A stretch of 64,000 bases of DNA, from assembly GCA_002373975.1 (NCBI GenBank), contig DFKZ01000099.1, forward strand, positions 1 to 64,000. The letters are read 5' to 3'. Shown here one piece after another: positions 46,925 through 55,487 of this stretch. Source of the stretch: Lachnospiraceae bacterium UBA3632. Its GTDB lineage: Bacteria; Bacillota; Clostridia; Lachnospirales; Lachnospiraceae. A program made the translations under genes and the position numbers. The notes below the pieces were generated by a model. It did not search any database, was not told the DNA's origin, and saw only the letters and a program-made list of their open reading frames with translations. How positions within the stretch are numbered: position 1 is the first letter of the stretch; each line of letters opens with the position of its first letter.

Positions 46925-49075
46925 ATGAAGTCACACAGTTTTAGTAAAAAAATATATGCAATGATCCTTTCATTTGCACTTGCTGCCGCATCACTGACGG
47001 GATGTGCTTCCGATGACGACGGCAGAAATGATGACATCACTCTGCTTGATCCGGTCAGCGTATCCGTGTCCAGCGAGGTGGTTTCAAGAAGGGATATCTA
47101 TAATGCGAAGGTGGTATCTGCCATTGTCTGCCCGAAGGTGACCGAGGGCTCGTTTGAAAGATCCATCAATTTTTCGTCATACGTAAAAATGCCCGGCGAA
47201 TTTGTTGAGTCCGGGGACCCTGTTATCACCGGGGATACCAAAGCTATCGATAAGCAAATCAAGGAACTTACAAAGTCCATCAGAAAGATGGAGACAAATT
47301 ATAATGAGACCATCGCCGATCTTCGCAAGGATGAAGAAGAAAAGAAAGCCACATATGAATGGGACGAAGAGTTTATAAAGGATCTTGAGGGACAGGCTCC
47401 GGAAAAGGCTGATCCGAAGTACGAAGAATGGAAAGCCTATTTTGATTATCGGGATGCTTTATACCGCGACTCCATCATGGCTTACGAGTGGGCAAAGCTT
47501 GAACGCAAGGAGACAGAGGAACAGTATAACCTCGAGCATTCTTATCAGCTTTCGAAGCTTAACGAGCTTAACAGACAAAAGAATGAGCTCATGCTTCTTT
47601 CGGAAGTATCGGGTGAAGTGGTGGCTCTCGGATTCTGGAATTACAACAATTATATAAGGTATTATGAACCCGGTGACTACATAAATAAAAACACAGTCGG
47701 TGTTGCAGTGGGAGATACCTCGATCAAGCAGCTTCGCTGTGAATTTGTAAGCCAGGGAGATGTAAATAAAGCACAGGATATATATGCGATCGTTAACGGC
47801 AAGCGCTACGAAGTGCAGTATCAGTCCATGAGCACCGAGGAGTACAAAAAGCTTCTGGAAAAGAATGATGTTGTTTACGGCACCTTTACCATAGACGATC
47901 CTTTGGGAGAAGTTAACTTCGGAGACTATGCCGTTATCGTTATGATAAACGAAATGAAAAAAGGCGTTCTCTGTGTTCCCAATTCAGCCGTAGGGACAGC
48001 AAACGGAGAGAGCTATGTTTACGTTGCCGAAGGTGAATCCTACAAGGAGCGCACCATTAGAACCGGAGCATCCGACGGAGCATATACGGAGGTGCTTTCA
48101 GGCGTGGAAGAGGGAGAAGTGGTAAAGGCCGACTTCCATGTTAAGAACGGTGCAAGGACCACCACCCTTCAGAGGGGAAGTATCAGCAATAAATTCACCT
48201 CATCGGGATATCTTTACTATCCTTCACCTAAAAGGATCGAGAATCCGGTGGAATACGGGATCACCTATATTGACGAGATATGTGTAAAGAGATATCAGGA
48301 GGTCATCGAGGGACAGGTGATCGCCAGAGTACATGTAGTGCCCGATCAGATTGAGATAGACAGAAATGACCGCCAGCTTCTGCGACTTAATCAGAGGCTT
48401 GCGGAGCTCGTGGAAAAGGGAGAGGAAGAAAACAAAGCCCAGATCCGTGATCTGAGAGAACAGATAGCCGATGTGAGCGAGCTTTTGACCGACATGAGAA
48501 ATGATGCGAAGGTTACGGAGATAGTGGCATTTTCCGGCGGTATCATCACCGATGTTCTTGATGCGGAGGCCGGGGACCTTTTAAAGTCGGGCGATGCAGT
48601 GGCAAGACTTTCGGATGAGAGCTCAAGTTTTATCGTAGTGCAGGATGAAGACAAAAAGCTTTCAAAGGGAAATAAGGTTAATGTGACTTATACAGGTCCC
48701 GACGGAAATAAAGCCGTGGTGGAAGGCGAAGTAGTCACTGCCAATGCGATGACTCTCAGCAAAGATTTACAGGCAGATTTTGCACTTGTCAGACTGCCTG
48801 CCGATGTTGTTGCGATCATTTCCGGAACAAATCAGGATTCAAGCGGATGGTGGAATATCACCTGGCTTGAAGTGGAGGCTACTTTAAGGAGCATGGACAA
48901 TGTTATCCTGATCCCCAAGAGTGCCGTATATGAAGTGAAGGGCTCGACCTATGTCACCGTGCGTGATGACAACGGAGCTCTCAGAATGGTCAGCTTTATC
49001 GCAGGGGGAAGCGACCTTGAGAATTACTGGGTCGCAGAAGGCCTTGAGGAGGGGATGACGATATGCTGGGAATAA
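46925..49075 (+). CDS. Tandem-duplicated adaptor lipoprotein
   Basis: A 716-residue lipoprotein (LTGC, Cys27), about twice the length of a normal adaptor. The first unit has a lipoyl half-motif (MPGEFVESGDPVITGD), a coiled coil at ~105-230 and a barrel ending VEEGEVVKADF. A second unit then repeats the plan: a coiled coil at ~480-525 (RLAELVEKGEEENKAQ), lipoyl-like GGIITDVLDAEAGDLLKSGDAV and a tail with VAEGLEEGMTICWE. It lies between a normal adaptor and the FtsX permease, overlapping the latter by 13 bp. A pseudo-dimer within one chain would lower the number of chains needed to form a periplasm-like tube or cell-wall conduit. Confidence 0.78.
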   Translation: MKSHSFSKKIYAMILSFALAAASLTGCASDDDGRNDDITLLDPVSVSVSSEVVSRRDIYNAKVVSAIVCPKVTEGSFERSINFSSYVKMPGEFVESGDPVITGDTKAIDKQIKELTKSIRKMETNYNETIADLRKDEEEKKATYEWDEEFIKDLEGQAPEKADPKYEEWKAYFDYRDALYRDSIMAYEWAKLERKETEEQYNLEHSYQLSKLNELNRQKNELMLLSEVSGEVVALGFWNYNNYIRYYEPGDYINKNTVGVAVGDTSIKQLRCEFVSQGDVNKAQDIYAIVNGKRYEVQYQSMSTEEYKKLLEKNDVVYGTFTIDDPLGEVNFGDYAVIVMINEMKKGVLCVPNSAVGTANGESYVYVAEGESYKERTIRTGASDGAYTEVLSGVEEGEVVKADFHVKNGARTTTLQRGSISNKFTSSGYLYYPSPKRIENPVEYGITYIDEICVKRYQEVIEGQVIARVHVVPDQIEIDRNDRQLLRLNQRLAELVEKGEEENKAQIRDLREQIADVSELLTDMRNDAKVTEIVAFSGGIITDVLDAEAGDLLKSGDAVARLSDESSSFIVVQDEDKKLSKGNKVNVTYTGPDGNKAVVEGEVVTANAMTLSKDLQADFALVRLPADVVAIISGTNQDSSGWWNITWLEVEATLRSMDNVILIPKSAVYEVKGSTYVTVRDDNGALRMVSFIAGGSDLENYWVAEGLEEGMTICWE

Positions 49076-51864
49076 GTTTACTTAAGATGTGGCATAAAAA
49101 ATGGATGAACCTGAGCCTGCTTCTGGGCTGCATCCTTCTGGTGGCCACTGCAGTCAGTTTCCCGCTCTATCAGGAAGCTGCATACGACAGAATGCTTCAG
49201 GATGAATTCAATTATTTCCTGAGCTCAAGGGGAGAATGGCCCGCACAGCTTAATATGTCCATCGTTTCCAAGAAGGATAAAGGGGGCGCCTCGATAAGTG
49301 CAATGGAGGAGCTCCTTCCCGATGTTTATGATGATTTCGGCGTAAAGGAAAAAGAGACGATTTATTACTATGCGCTTCAGAGGAACGGTATACATTCCGA
49401 GATGCTCAGAAATGATGCCGAGGATCTGTATGCCAAGCTTGCCGCCAAAACCGGCATTGAAGACCATGTCAGGATGGTAAGCGGTGAGATGTATTCACAG
49501 TCGGGACTTACCGAAGACGGCGCGATAGAAGTAGTTATCAGTCAGGACTGCATGGTCAAGCAGGGATATATCCTTGGAGAGACCATCTGCTTTGACGCTC
49601 TTACAACCTACGAAAACGAGCCTTTAAGACTCTATATCAAGGGTGTGTTTGACAAGAGCGATGAAGGCGATTTCTATTGGATGGAAAAGCAGGGAGAATT
49701 AAATGAAGTCTGCTTTATGAATATGGACCTTTTCAGGTCGATGTTCACGGGGGAAAAGGCGGGTGGATTCTCCATCAACTGCTATTATTATGCGATGTTT
49801 GATTACAACTCGCTGAAAGCCTCCGATATGGGACGCATCTCAAATATGATGGATTACTATCTGTATGACAGTGATTATTCGTCCGTTATCGACAGCCCGC
49901 TTCTTGCAGAGCTTATTGAGGATTATAACAACAAGCATTCCAGGATCTCGGCAACACTCATCATTCTGCAGATACCTGTACTTATCATGCTTGCAGCATT
50001 CCTGCTCATGATCTCGGGACAGATGTACGAGATGGAGAGAAATGAAATATCAGTAATAAAGAGTCGTGGAAGCTCAAGAGCGCAGATATTCAGGATGTAT
50101 CTCTTCCAGGGAGTGGTGCTGGTGATCGGCGGCGCCGCACTGGGAATTCCCTTGGGAATGGCTATGAGCAGGCTACTGGGAGCTGCAAGGAATTTTCTTA
50201 TCTTCGACTTTTCGGAAAAGCTTGCCGTGCGCTTCACTCCTTTTGCTGCAATTTATGCCGGAGGCGCGATGCTTTTAGGGCTTGTATGCCTTACTGTTCC
50301 CGCGATCAGGCACAGCCGCGTATCCATAGTTAATCTCAAGCAGCAGAAGGCTCTTAAGAAAAAGAGCTTCTGGGAAAAGATATTCCTGGATGTTATATGT
50401 ATAGCCATAGCCGGATACGGTTATTACAATTTCCGCAGAAATTCCGCCTCCATGGCTGAGAGCGTACTTACCGGAAAAGCGCTGGATCCGCTTCTGTATC
50501 TGAGCTCTTCGCTTATGATAATAGGTCTGGGACTGCTGTTTTTAAGACTGCAGCCGCTTATTCTGAAGCTGATCTTTACAATAGGCAAAAAGCGCTGGAA
50601 GCCTGCCGCATTTGTATCCTTTATGGAAAATGTCAAGAACGGGCGCAAGCAGCAGCTGATCATGCTCTTCCTCATAATGACCGTGTCGCTGGGCATGTAC
50701 CACTCCGCAGTAGCACGCACTATAGTAGAGAACACCATCCGGAACACTGATTACAAGGACGGATGTGATCTGGTGCTCAAGGAGGTCTGGACCGCCATAA
50801 CCGACAGCAACGGGGCCGCCACGGGCGGATATGTGGTTCCGGATATGGAAAAGTATGTGTCTGCCGACTTTATCGACAGCTACACCAAAGTCATCAATCT
50901 CGATTCTGCCAAGGTTACCGGAGTACAGGGCGGGGATGTGAATGTCAGACTGATGGGTATCAATACCAAGGAGTTTGGACGAATCACATATGTGGACAAA
51001 AGACTTCTCGGAAAGCATTATTATGAGTATCTGAATGAACTGGCAGTGTCGGAAAACGGCCTTATCGTATCCTCCAATTTCAGGGATAAGCTTGGCCTTA
51101 AGGTGGGTGATACCATTTCTTATTCCGTAAGCAATGTGGGAAGCGCAAGCGGTGTGATCATAGACTTTATCGATTATTTCCCTGCCTACGCACCCGAGAC
51201 CATGACTCAGAAGCCGGACGGAACGGTCGATACCGAGGCAAATTATATCGTGATAGGGCATTATGATTATATGTCCGGAAAGCTTGGACAGGTACCCTAT
51301 GAAATATGGGCAAGCCTCAAAAAGAATGCCGATGAGAATGCCATCTATGACTGGATAAGGGAAAACGATGTGCGCCTCACAAAATATATAAACCGTGTCA
51401 AGGATCTGGATGATGCCAGAAGCGATCCGCTCCTTCAGGGAACAAACGGTGTCCTTACCATGGGATTTGTGGTAACGCTTCTTCTGTGCGGAGTGGGATA
51501 TCTTATCTACTGGATAATGGCACTTAAGGAAAGAGAGCTTGTATTCGGCGTGCTGCGCGCATCCGGATTCCATAAAAAAGAGCTCTTCCACATGCTGATA
51601 AATGAGCAGATCTTCTGCGGGCTTTTCTCAATCCTGGCAGGCTTTGGAATAGGCAAGCTCACATCATTTTTGTTCGTGCCTATCCTTCAGAAGGCATATG
51701 CGACGACGGATCAGATCCTGCCTATGACTCTGATAACCAATCAGTGGGATCTGATAAGGCTCATCGCGGTGATCGTCACGATGATGACAGCATGCCTTGC
51801 ATTCCTTACAGTCATGCTCTTTAGAATGAATGTGGCAAAAGCACTTAAGCTTGGAGAAGAATAA
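49063..51864 (+). CDS. FtsX/MacB-type ABC transporter permease, ten-segment
   Basis: A 933-residue permease. One membrane segment near the N-terminus (~15-35) precedes a ~270-residue outside domain; three segments at ~305-425 form the first FtsX core; two to three central segments (~450-560) are followed by a second outside domain (~570-790) and a final FtsX core (~800-930). FtsX proteins of this type transmit force rather than conduct substrate, as in MacB, LolCDE and Bce systems. Start ATG 49063 with GAGGAGGGG, translationally coupled to the adaptor. Its ATPases are the next two genes. Confidence 0.88.
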   Translation: MLGISLLKMWHKKWMNLSLLLGCILLVATAVSFPLYQEAAYDRMLQDEFNYFLSSRGEWPAQLNMSIVSKKDKGGASISAMEELLPDVYDDFGVKEKETIYYYALQRNGIHSEMLRNDAEDLYAKLAAKTGIEDHVRMVSGEMYSQSGLTEDGAIEVVISQDCMVKQGYILGETICFDALTTYENEPLRLYIKGVFDKSDEGDFYWMEKQGELNEVCFMNMDLFRSMFTGEKAGGFSINCYYYAMFDYNSLKASDMGRISNMMDYYLYDSDYSSVIDSPLLAELIEDYNNKHSRISATLIILQIPVLIMLAAFLLMISGQMYEMERNEISVIKSRGSSRAQIFRMYLFQGVVLVIGGAALGIPLGMAMSRLLGAARNFLIFDFSEKLAVRFTPFAAIYAGGAMLLGLVCLTVPAIRHSRVSIVNLKQQKALKKKSFWEKIFLDVICIAIAGYGYYNFRRNSASMAESVLTGKALDPLLYLSSSLMIIGLGLLFLRLQPLILKLIFTIGKKRWKPAAFVSFMENVKNGRKQQLIMLFLIMTVSLGMYHSAVARTIVENTIRNTDYKDGCDLVLKEVWTAITDSNGAATGGYVVPDMEKYVSADFIDSYTKVINLDSAKVTGVQGGDVNVRLMGINTKEFGRITYVDKRLLGKHYYEYLNELAVSENGLIVSSNFRDKLGLKVGDTISYSVSNVGSASGVIIDFIDYFPAYAPETMTQKPDGTVDTEANYIVIGHYDYMSGKLGQVPYEIWASLKKNADENAIYDWIRENDVRLTKYINRVKDLDDARSDPLLQGTNGVLTMGFVVTLLLCGVGYLIYWIMALKERELVFGVLRASGFHKKELFHMLINEQIFCGLFSILAGFGIGKLTSFLFVPILQKAYATTDQILPMTLITNQWDLIRLIAVIVTMMTACLAFLTVMLFRMNVAKALKLGEE

Positions 51865-51871
51865 AAACGAT

Positions 51872-52585
51872 ATGAGTAACAATGTTATAGAAGTGCAAAA
51901 TGTGTCAAGAGCCTTCCCGGTACCGGGGGGTGAGTTCTGGGCGCTGAAAAAGATAAATGCGGAAGTCCCCGAGGGATCATTTGTGATCCTTAAAGGACGT
52001 TCAGGATCGGGTAAGACCACGCTTTTAAACCTTATATGTACGCTGGATAAACCCACAGAAGGGATAATCAAAATAGACGGAACCGATGTGTCGACTCTTT
52101 CGGATTATGAGAAGGAAGAGATGAGACGCAGCAAGATGGGTTTTGTGTTCCAGTCGGTATCTCTTATCCCTTCCCTCAATGCCTTTCAGAATGTGGAGTT
52201 TTCCATGAGAATGGCGGGAATTAAGCCCGGCCGCGAAAGAGATGCCCGGGTTGAAGAATGCCTGAGGCTTGTGGGACTGGGTAACCGCATGACCCATATG
52301 CCGGCGGAGATGTCCGGAGGTGAGCAGCAGAGGGTGGCGATAGCACGAGCCCTTGCTCATAAGCCGAGATTGCTTCTGGCGGATGAGCCCACAGCGGAGC
52401 TTGACAGCGCTATGGCTGCGAGAGTGGCTCAGCTCTTCGGAGAGATGAGTAAAAAAGAAGGAATATCGATCCTTATGACCACCCATGATGTGGGACTTAT
52501 GGGGGCAGCGGACTTCCTTATCGAACTCGAGAACGGGGAAAGAATAGATGACAGAAAAGAAAAAGAAAGCGGAAGCGAAAGCTGA
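51872..52585 (+). CDS. ABC transporter ATPase, MacB/LolD type
   Basis: A 237-residue ATPase. Walker A GRSGSGKT at 42-49, signature [15 protein letters not shown] and Walker [13 protein letters not shown] are intact, as is the His switch (TTHD). The start is ATG 51872, 7 bp after the permease stop; the in-frame GTG-type start at 51830 lies inside the permease gene. Its final ~38 bp overlap the second ATPase gene. Confidence 0.9.
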   Translation: MSNNVIEVQNVSRAFPVPGGEFWALKKINAEVPEGSFVILKGRSGSGKTTLLNLICTLDKPTEGIIKIDGTDVSTLSDYEKEEMRRSKMGFVFQSVSLIPSLNAFQNVEFSMRMAGIKPGRERDARVEECLRLVGLGNRMTHMPAEMSGGEQQRVAIARALAHKPRLLLADEPTAELDSAMAARVAQLFGEMSKKEGISILMTTHDVGLMGAADFLIELENGERIDDRKEKESGSES

Positions 52586-53606
52586 AGCCGAAGCCGAAGT
52601 AAAAACTGAAGAAAAGGCTGAAGCCGGGGCGAAGGCTGAAGAGAAAGCCGAAGAAAAGGCCGGGGCAGAAGAGAAAGCCGAAAAAAAGGCCGGATCCAAG
52701 GCTGAAGAGAAAAAAGAAGAGGGCCCCGGCCCCATGATAAAGGCTGAGAATCTTGTCAAGATATATAAGACAAAGGAGACAGAAGTGCTGGCTCTGCAGG
52801 GTCTTGATCTTACAGTACAGGAGGGAGAACTCACCGCCATCATCGGAAACAGCGGAAGCGGTAAATCCACTTTCCTTAACATGATAGGCGGGCTTGACAG
52901 ACCCAGCGCGGGTTCACTCTTTGTGGCAGGCAGCAATCTTTTTACAATGACGGAAAAAGAGCTGGTTCTTTATAAGCGTGACACAGTCGGATTTGTGTGG
53001 CAGAATAATGGTAGAAATATGCTTCCTTTCCTTTCCGCTCTTGAGAATGTAATGATGCCCATGCATCTTTCCGGAACTCCGGAAAAGCATGATAAGGCAA
53101 TGGAACTTCTGGAGCTTGTCGGAATGGCTCACAAGAAGGCGAGCCGCATGAATATGCTATCGGGCGGTGAACAGCAGAGAGTGGCCATAGCAATAGCGCT
53201 TGCCAACTCACCCAAGCTTCTTCTTGCGGACGAGCCCACCGGAAGTGTGGATACCAAAACGGCAAATTATATCTTTGACGTATTCACCGAGTTAAACAGA
53301 CGGGGACAGACCATCCTGATAGTTACCCATGACACGGCACTCTCCAAAAAGGTTAAGAGAGTCGTGGCCATAAGGGACGGAAAGATAAGCTCGGAGCGTG
53401 TGCTCAAGGAGGCGTACGCCGACAGACTCAAAGAGAGTGATATCGACTGGAGAAGCGAGGATACTCAGGATGAGTACGCGGTGCTTGATAAGGTGGGAAG
53501 ACTTCAGCTTCCGCAGGAGATGGTATCGGAGCTTGGACTTTCGGATAATAAGGTTAAAGTGTTTGTAAAAGACGGACAGATAGTAATAGCAAAGCCGGAG
53601 GAATAA
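52548..53606 (+). CDS. ABC transporter ATPase with KAE-rich head and AbrB-like tail
   Basis: A 352-residue MacB/LolD-type ATPase. Residues ~3-60 are a low-complexity Lys/Ala/Glu stretch coded by GCTGAAG-like units. The ATPase core follows with Walker A GNSGSGKS, signature [15 protein letters not shown] and Walker [13 protein letters not shown]. After it, residues ~310-352 ([20 protein letters not shown] and the [13 protein letters not shown] strand) look like a SpoVT/AbrB-type swapped-hairpin domain. Start ATG 52548 has GGGGAAAG upstream; ATG 52734, just before the core, is an alternative that would remove the head. Two different ATPases beside one FtsX permease suggest a mixed dimer. Confidence 0.85.
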   Translation: MTEKKKKAEAKAEAEAEVKTEEKAEAGAKAEEKAEEKAGAEEKAEKKAGSKAEEKKEEGPGPMIKAENLVKIYKTKETEVLALQGLDLTVQEGELTAIIGNSGSGKSTFLNMIGGLDRPSAGSLFVAGSNLFTMTEKELVLYKRDTVGFVWQNNGRNMLPFLSALENVMMPMHLSGTPEKHDKAMELLELVGMAHKKASRMNMLSGGEQQRVAIAIALANSPKLLLADEPTGSVDTKTANYIFDVFTELNRRGQTILIVTHDTALSKKVKRVVAIRDGKISSERVLKEAYADRLKESDIDWRSEDTQDEYAVLDKVGRLQLPQEMVSELGLSDNKVKVFVKDGQIVIAKPEE

Positions 53607-53607
53607 T

Positions 53608-54558
53608 ATGGCAAAAGCAAGATTTCATTTACCGGGGTTAAGATTCAATTATCCCTTAAACATGTTCTGGGTGAGCATGCAAAAGGCCCATCCCGAGTAT
53701 TTCAGGGAAGTGGAGATCGCTTCGTTTTTCGGAGAATTTCCCATGTCTCTCTGGACGGGAGGAAGATTCGTAGGCGGAGACCAGTGCGATGCGGGCTATA
53801 TCAAGAACGTCATTAAGAGCGTTAACGATCTTGGCATTCCCATCAGATACACTTACACCAATCCCGAGATAACGGAAGCGGATCTGGACGATCCCTACTG
53901 CAATTTCTGCATGAAGTGCGCGGATAACGGAATGAACGAGGTCATGATCTTTTCGCCCGTTCTTGAGAAGTATCTGCGTGAGAAATATCCCAATTTCAAA
54001 TATAACTCTTCAACCTGTAAAGAGATAAAGGATCTGGACACTTTAAATGCCGAGATCGCAAAGGATTACCAGTATGTGGTCCTGGATTATAATCTCAACT
54101 ACAGATGGGACATTCTGGAAAAAGTGGAGCATCCCGAGAAACTGGAACTTCTTGTAAACACCCTGTGCATTCCCGACTGCCCAAGGCGCGGAGATCACTA
54201 CAAAAATCAGGCGCAGAACGAGAGGATCGTTATCAGAAACCGCGAGCTTCCTCCCGAAAAGCGCATACCGGTTATTCCCTGGCACTGCGAGTACGGTGAC
54301 AAGAATAATATCCACACCATTCAGAATTACAAGACATTTATAAAACCCGACGATATCTGGGAAAAGTACATTCCCATGGGTATCACCAACTTCAAGATAG
54401 AGGGCCGCACAGCAAACCTTTTCTCACTTATCGACACCTACTGCTTCTTTATGCTGAAGCCCGAATATGCCGGCGAAGCAAGGCTCCTTCTCATCAACAA
54501 CCTTATGCACGCCGGAGTCGTCACAGTAAACAAACCAAGGCCTTCGAGATGGCCATAA
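53608..54558 (+). CDS. U32-peptidase-like barrel protein, first paralogue
   Basis: A 316-residue protein of uncertain function. The segment GITNFKIEGRTANLF resembles the conserved KIEGR region of U32 peptidase-like barrels, and VLDYNLNYRWDI, LLVNTLCIPDCPRRGDHY and FCMKCADNGMNEVM supply several cysteines (four to five) suited to a metal or iron-sulfur site. No signal peptide. It begins one base after the ATPase stop (GGAGG), so it is part of the same operon as the FtsX system. It is about 40% identical by eye to the next gene in the central region. Confidence 0.6.
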   Translation: MAKARFHLPGLRFNYPLNMFWVSMQKAHPEYFREVEIASFFGEFPMSLWTGGRFVGGDQCDAGYIKNVIKSVNDLGIPIRYTYTNPEITEADLDDPYCNFCMKCADNGMNEVMIFSPVLEKYLREKYPNFKYNSSTCKEIKDLDTLNAEIAKDYQYVVLDYNLNYRWDILEKVEHPEKLELLVNTLCIPDCPRRGDHYKNQAQNERIVIRNRELPPEKRIPVIPWHCEYGDKNNIHTIQNYKTFIKPDDIWEKYIPMGITNFKIEGRTANLFSLIDTYCFFMLKPEYAGEARLLLINNLMHAGVVTVNKPRPSRWP

Positions 54559-54568
54559 GAGGTAAAAA

Positions 54569-55477
54569 ATGTCCAAAAACATCTACTGGCATCTGCCGGG
54601 ATTCTGCTACTTCAAAAATCTTAATACCGCCATCATTGAGCTCATGCGCGAATACCGTAACTGTTTCTATGAAGGTTACCGCGTGGGGAGTGTCTACGGC
54701 ACCTTCCCCGGCGCAATATGGAACGGCGGAAGGACTGTCCTCGGATTCACATCCAAGAATGATATCCAGACAGTTCTGAAAAACTATAATTCCAAAAACG
54801 TCCCGGTCAGATTTACTTGGACCAATCCGCTCATAGAAGAGAAGCATTTAAATGACACGCTCTGCAATCTTATCATGCATGAAGCGGATAACGGAATGAA
54901 TCAGGTACTGGTCAATTCACCGATTCTGGAAGACTACCTGAGAAAGAATTATCCCGGATTTAAATTCATATCTTCAACCACAAAAAGGATCAAGGATCTG
55001 GACACACTCAAAGCAGAGCTGGATAAAGACTATTTCATGGTGGTACTCGATTACGACATGAACCACAATGAAGAGGTATTAAAGAGCCTGGAGCCTGTGG
55101 CTGAGAGAGTGGAGATACTGGTGGACGAGATCTGCTTTCCCGATTGCCCCAAGCGTCTCGACCATTACAGGGATGAGGCGGCGAAGCAGCTTGAATTTGA
55201 CGTGGCAAAGCCCTTTCCCTGCCCCAACAGACAGCAGACCAAATCCTTTGAAGGCGACTGCATGACAAGGCCGCATTTTATCTCAAAGGAGGAGATCGGA
55301 AGCTACATTGAAAGGGGCTATGAAAACTTTAAGCTGGTGGGACGAGGACTCCCTCAGCAGCTGGCACTGGATTCTTATCTCTATTATCTGGTAAAGGATG
55401 ATGACAGAGATTTTATAAGAAATCAGATCTACAAAAAAGTAACCGAAATGAACAACAAACAGGCACAGAGAAGATAG
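54569..55477 (+). CDS. U32-peptidase-like barrel protein, second paralogue
   Basis: A 302-residue paralogue of the preceding protein. Shared landmarks in order are WNGGRT/WTGGRF, TNP, ADNGMNQV, SPILEDYLRKNYPGFKF, SSTTKRIKDLDTL, VVLDYDMN, ICFPDCPKRLDHY and YENFKLVGRG. The CxxxC-like spacing around the PDCP motif is kept, but KIEGR is changed to KLVGR. No export signal. It lies 10 bp after its paralogue and 10 bp before GH115, linking the ABC block to xylan degradation. Confidence 0.6.
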   Translation: MSKNIYWHLPGFCYFKNLNTAIIELMREYRNCFYEGYRVGSVYGTFPGAIWNGGRTVLGFTSKNDIQTVLKNYNSKNVPVRFTWTNPLIEEKHLNDTLCNLIMHEADNGMNQVLVNSPILEDYLRKNYPGFKFISSTTKRIKDLDTLKAELDKDYFMVVLDYDMNHNEEVLKSLEPVAERVEILVDEICFPDCPKRLDHYRDEAAKQLEFDVAKPFPCPNRQQTKSFEGDCMTRPHFISKEEIGSYIERGYENFKLVGRGLPQQLALDSYLYYLVKDDDRDFIRNQIYKKVTEMNNKQAQRR

Positions 55478-55487
55478 GGGAAAACAT

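Noticed and set aside
52568..52720. Short-period repeats resembling a CRISPR or minisatellite
   Set aside because: The repeats are in-frame GCTGAAG-like units coding the Lys/Ala/Glu head of the ATPase; there are no regular spacers.
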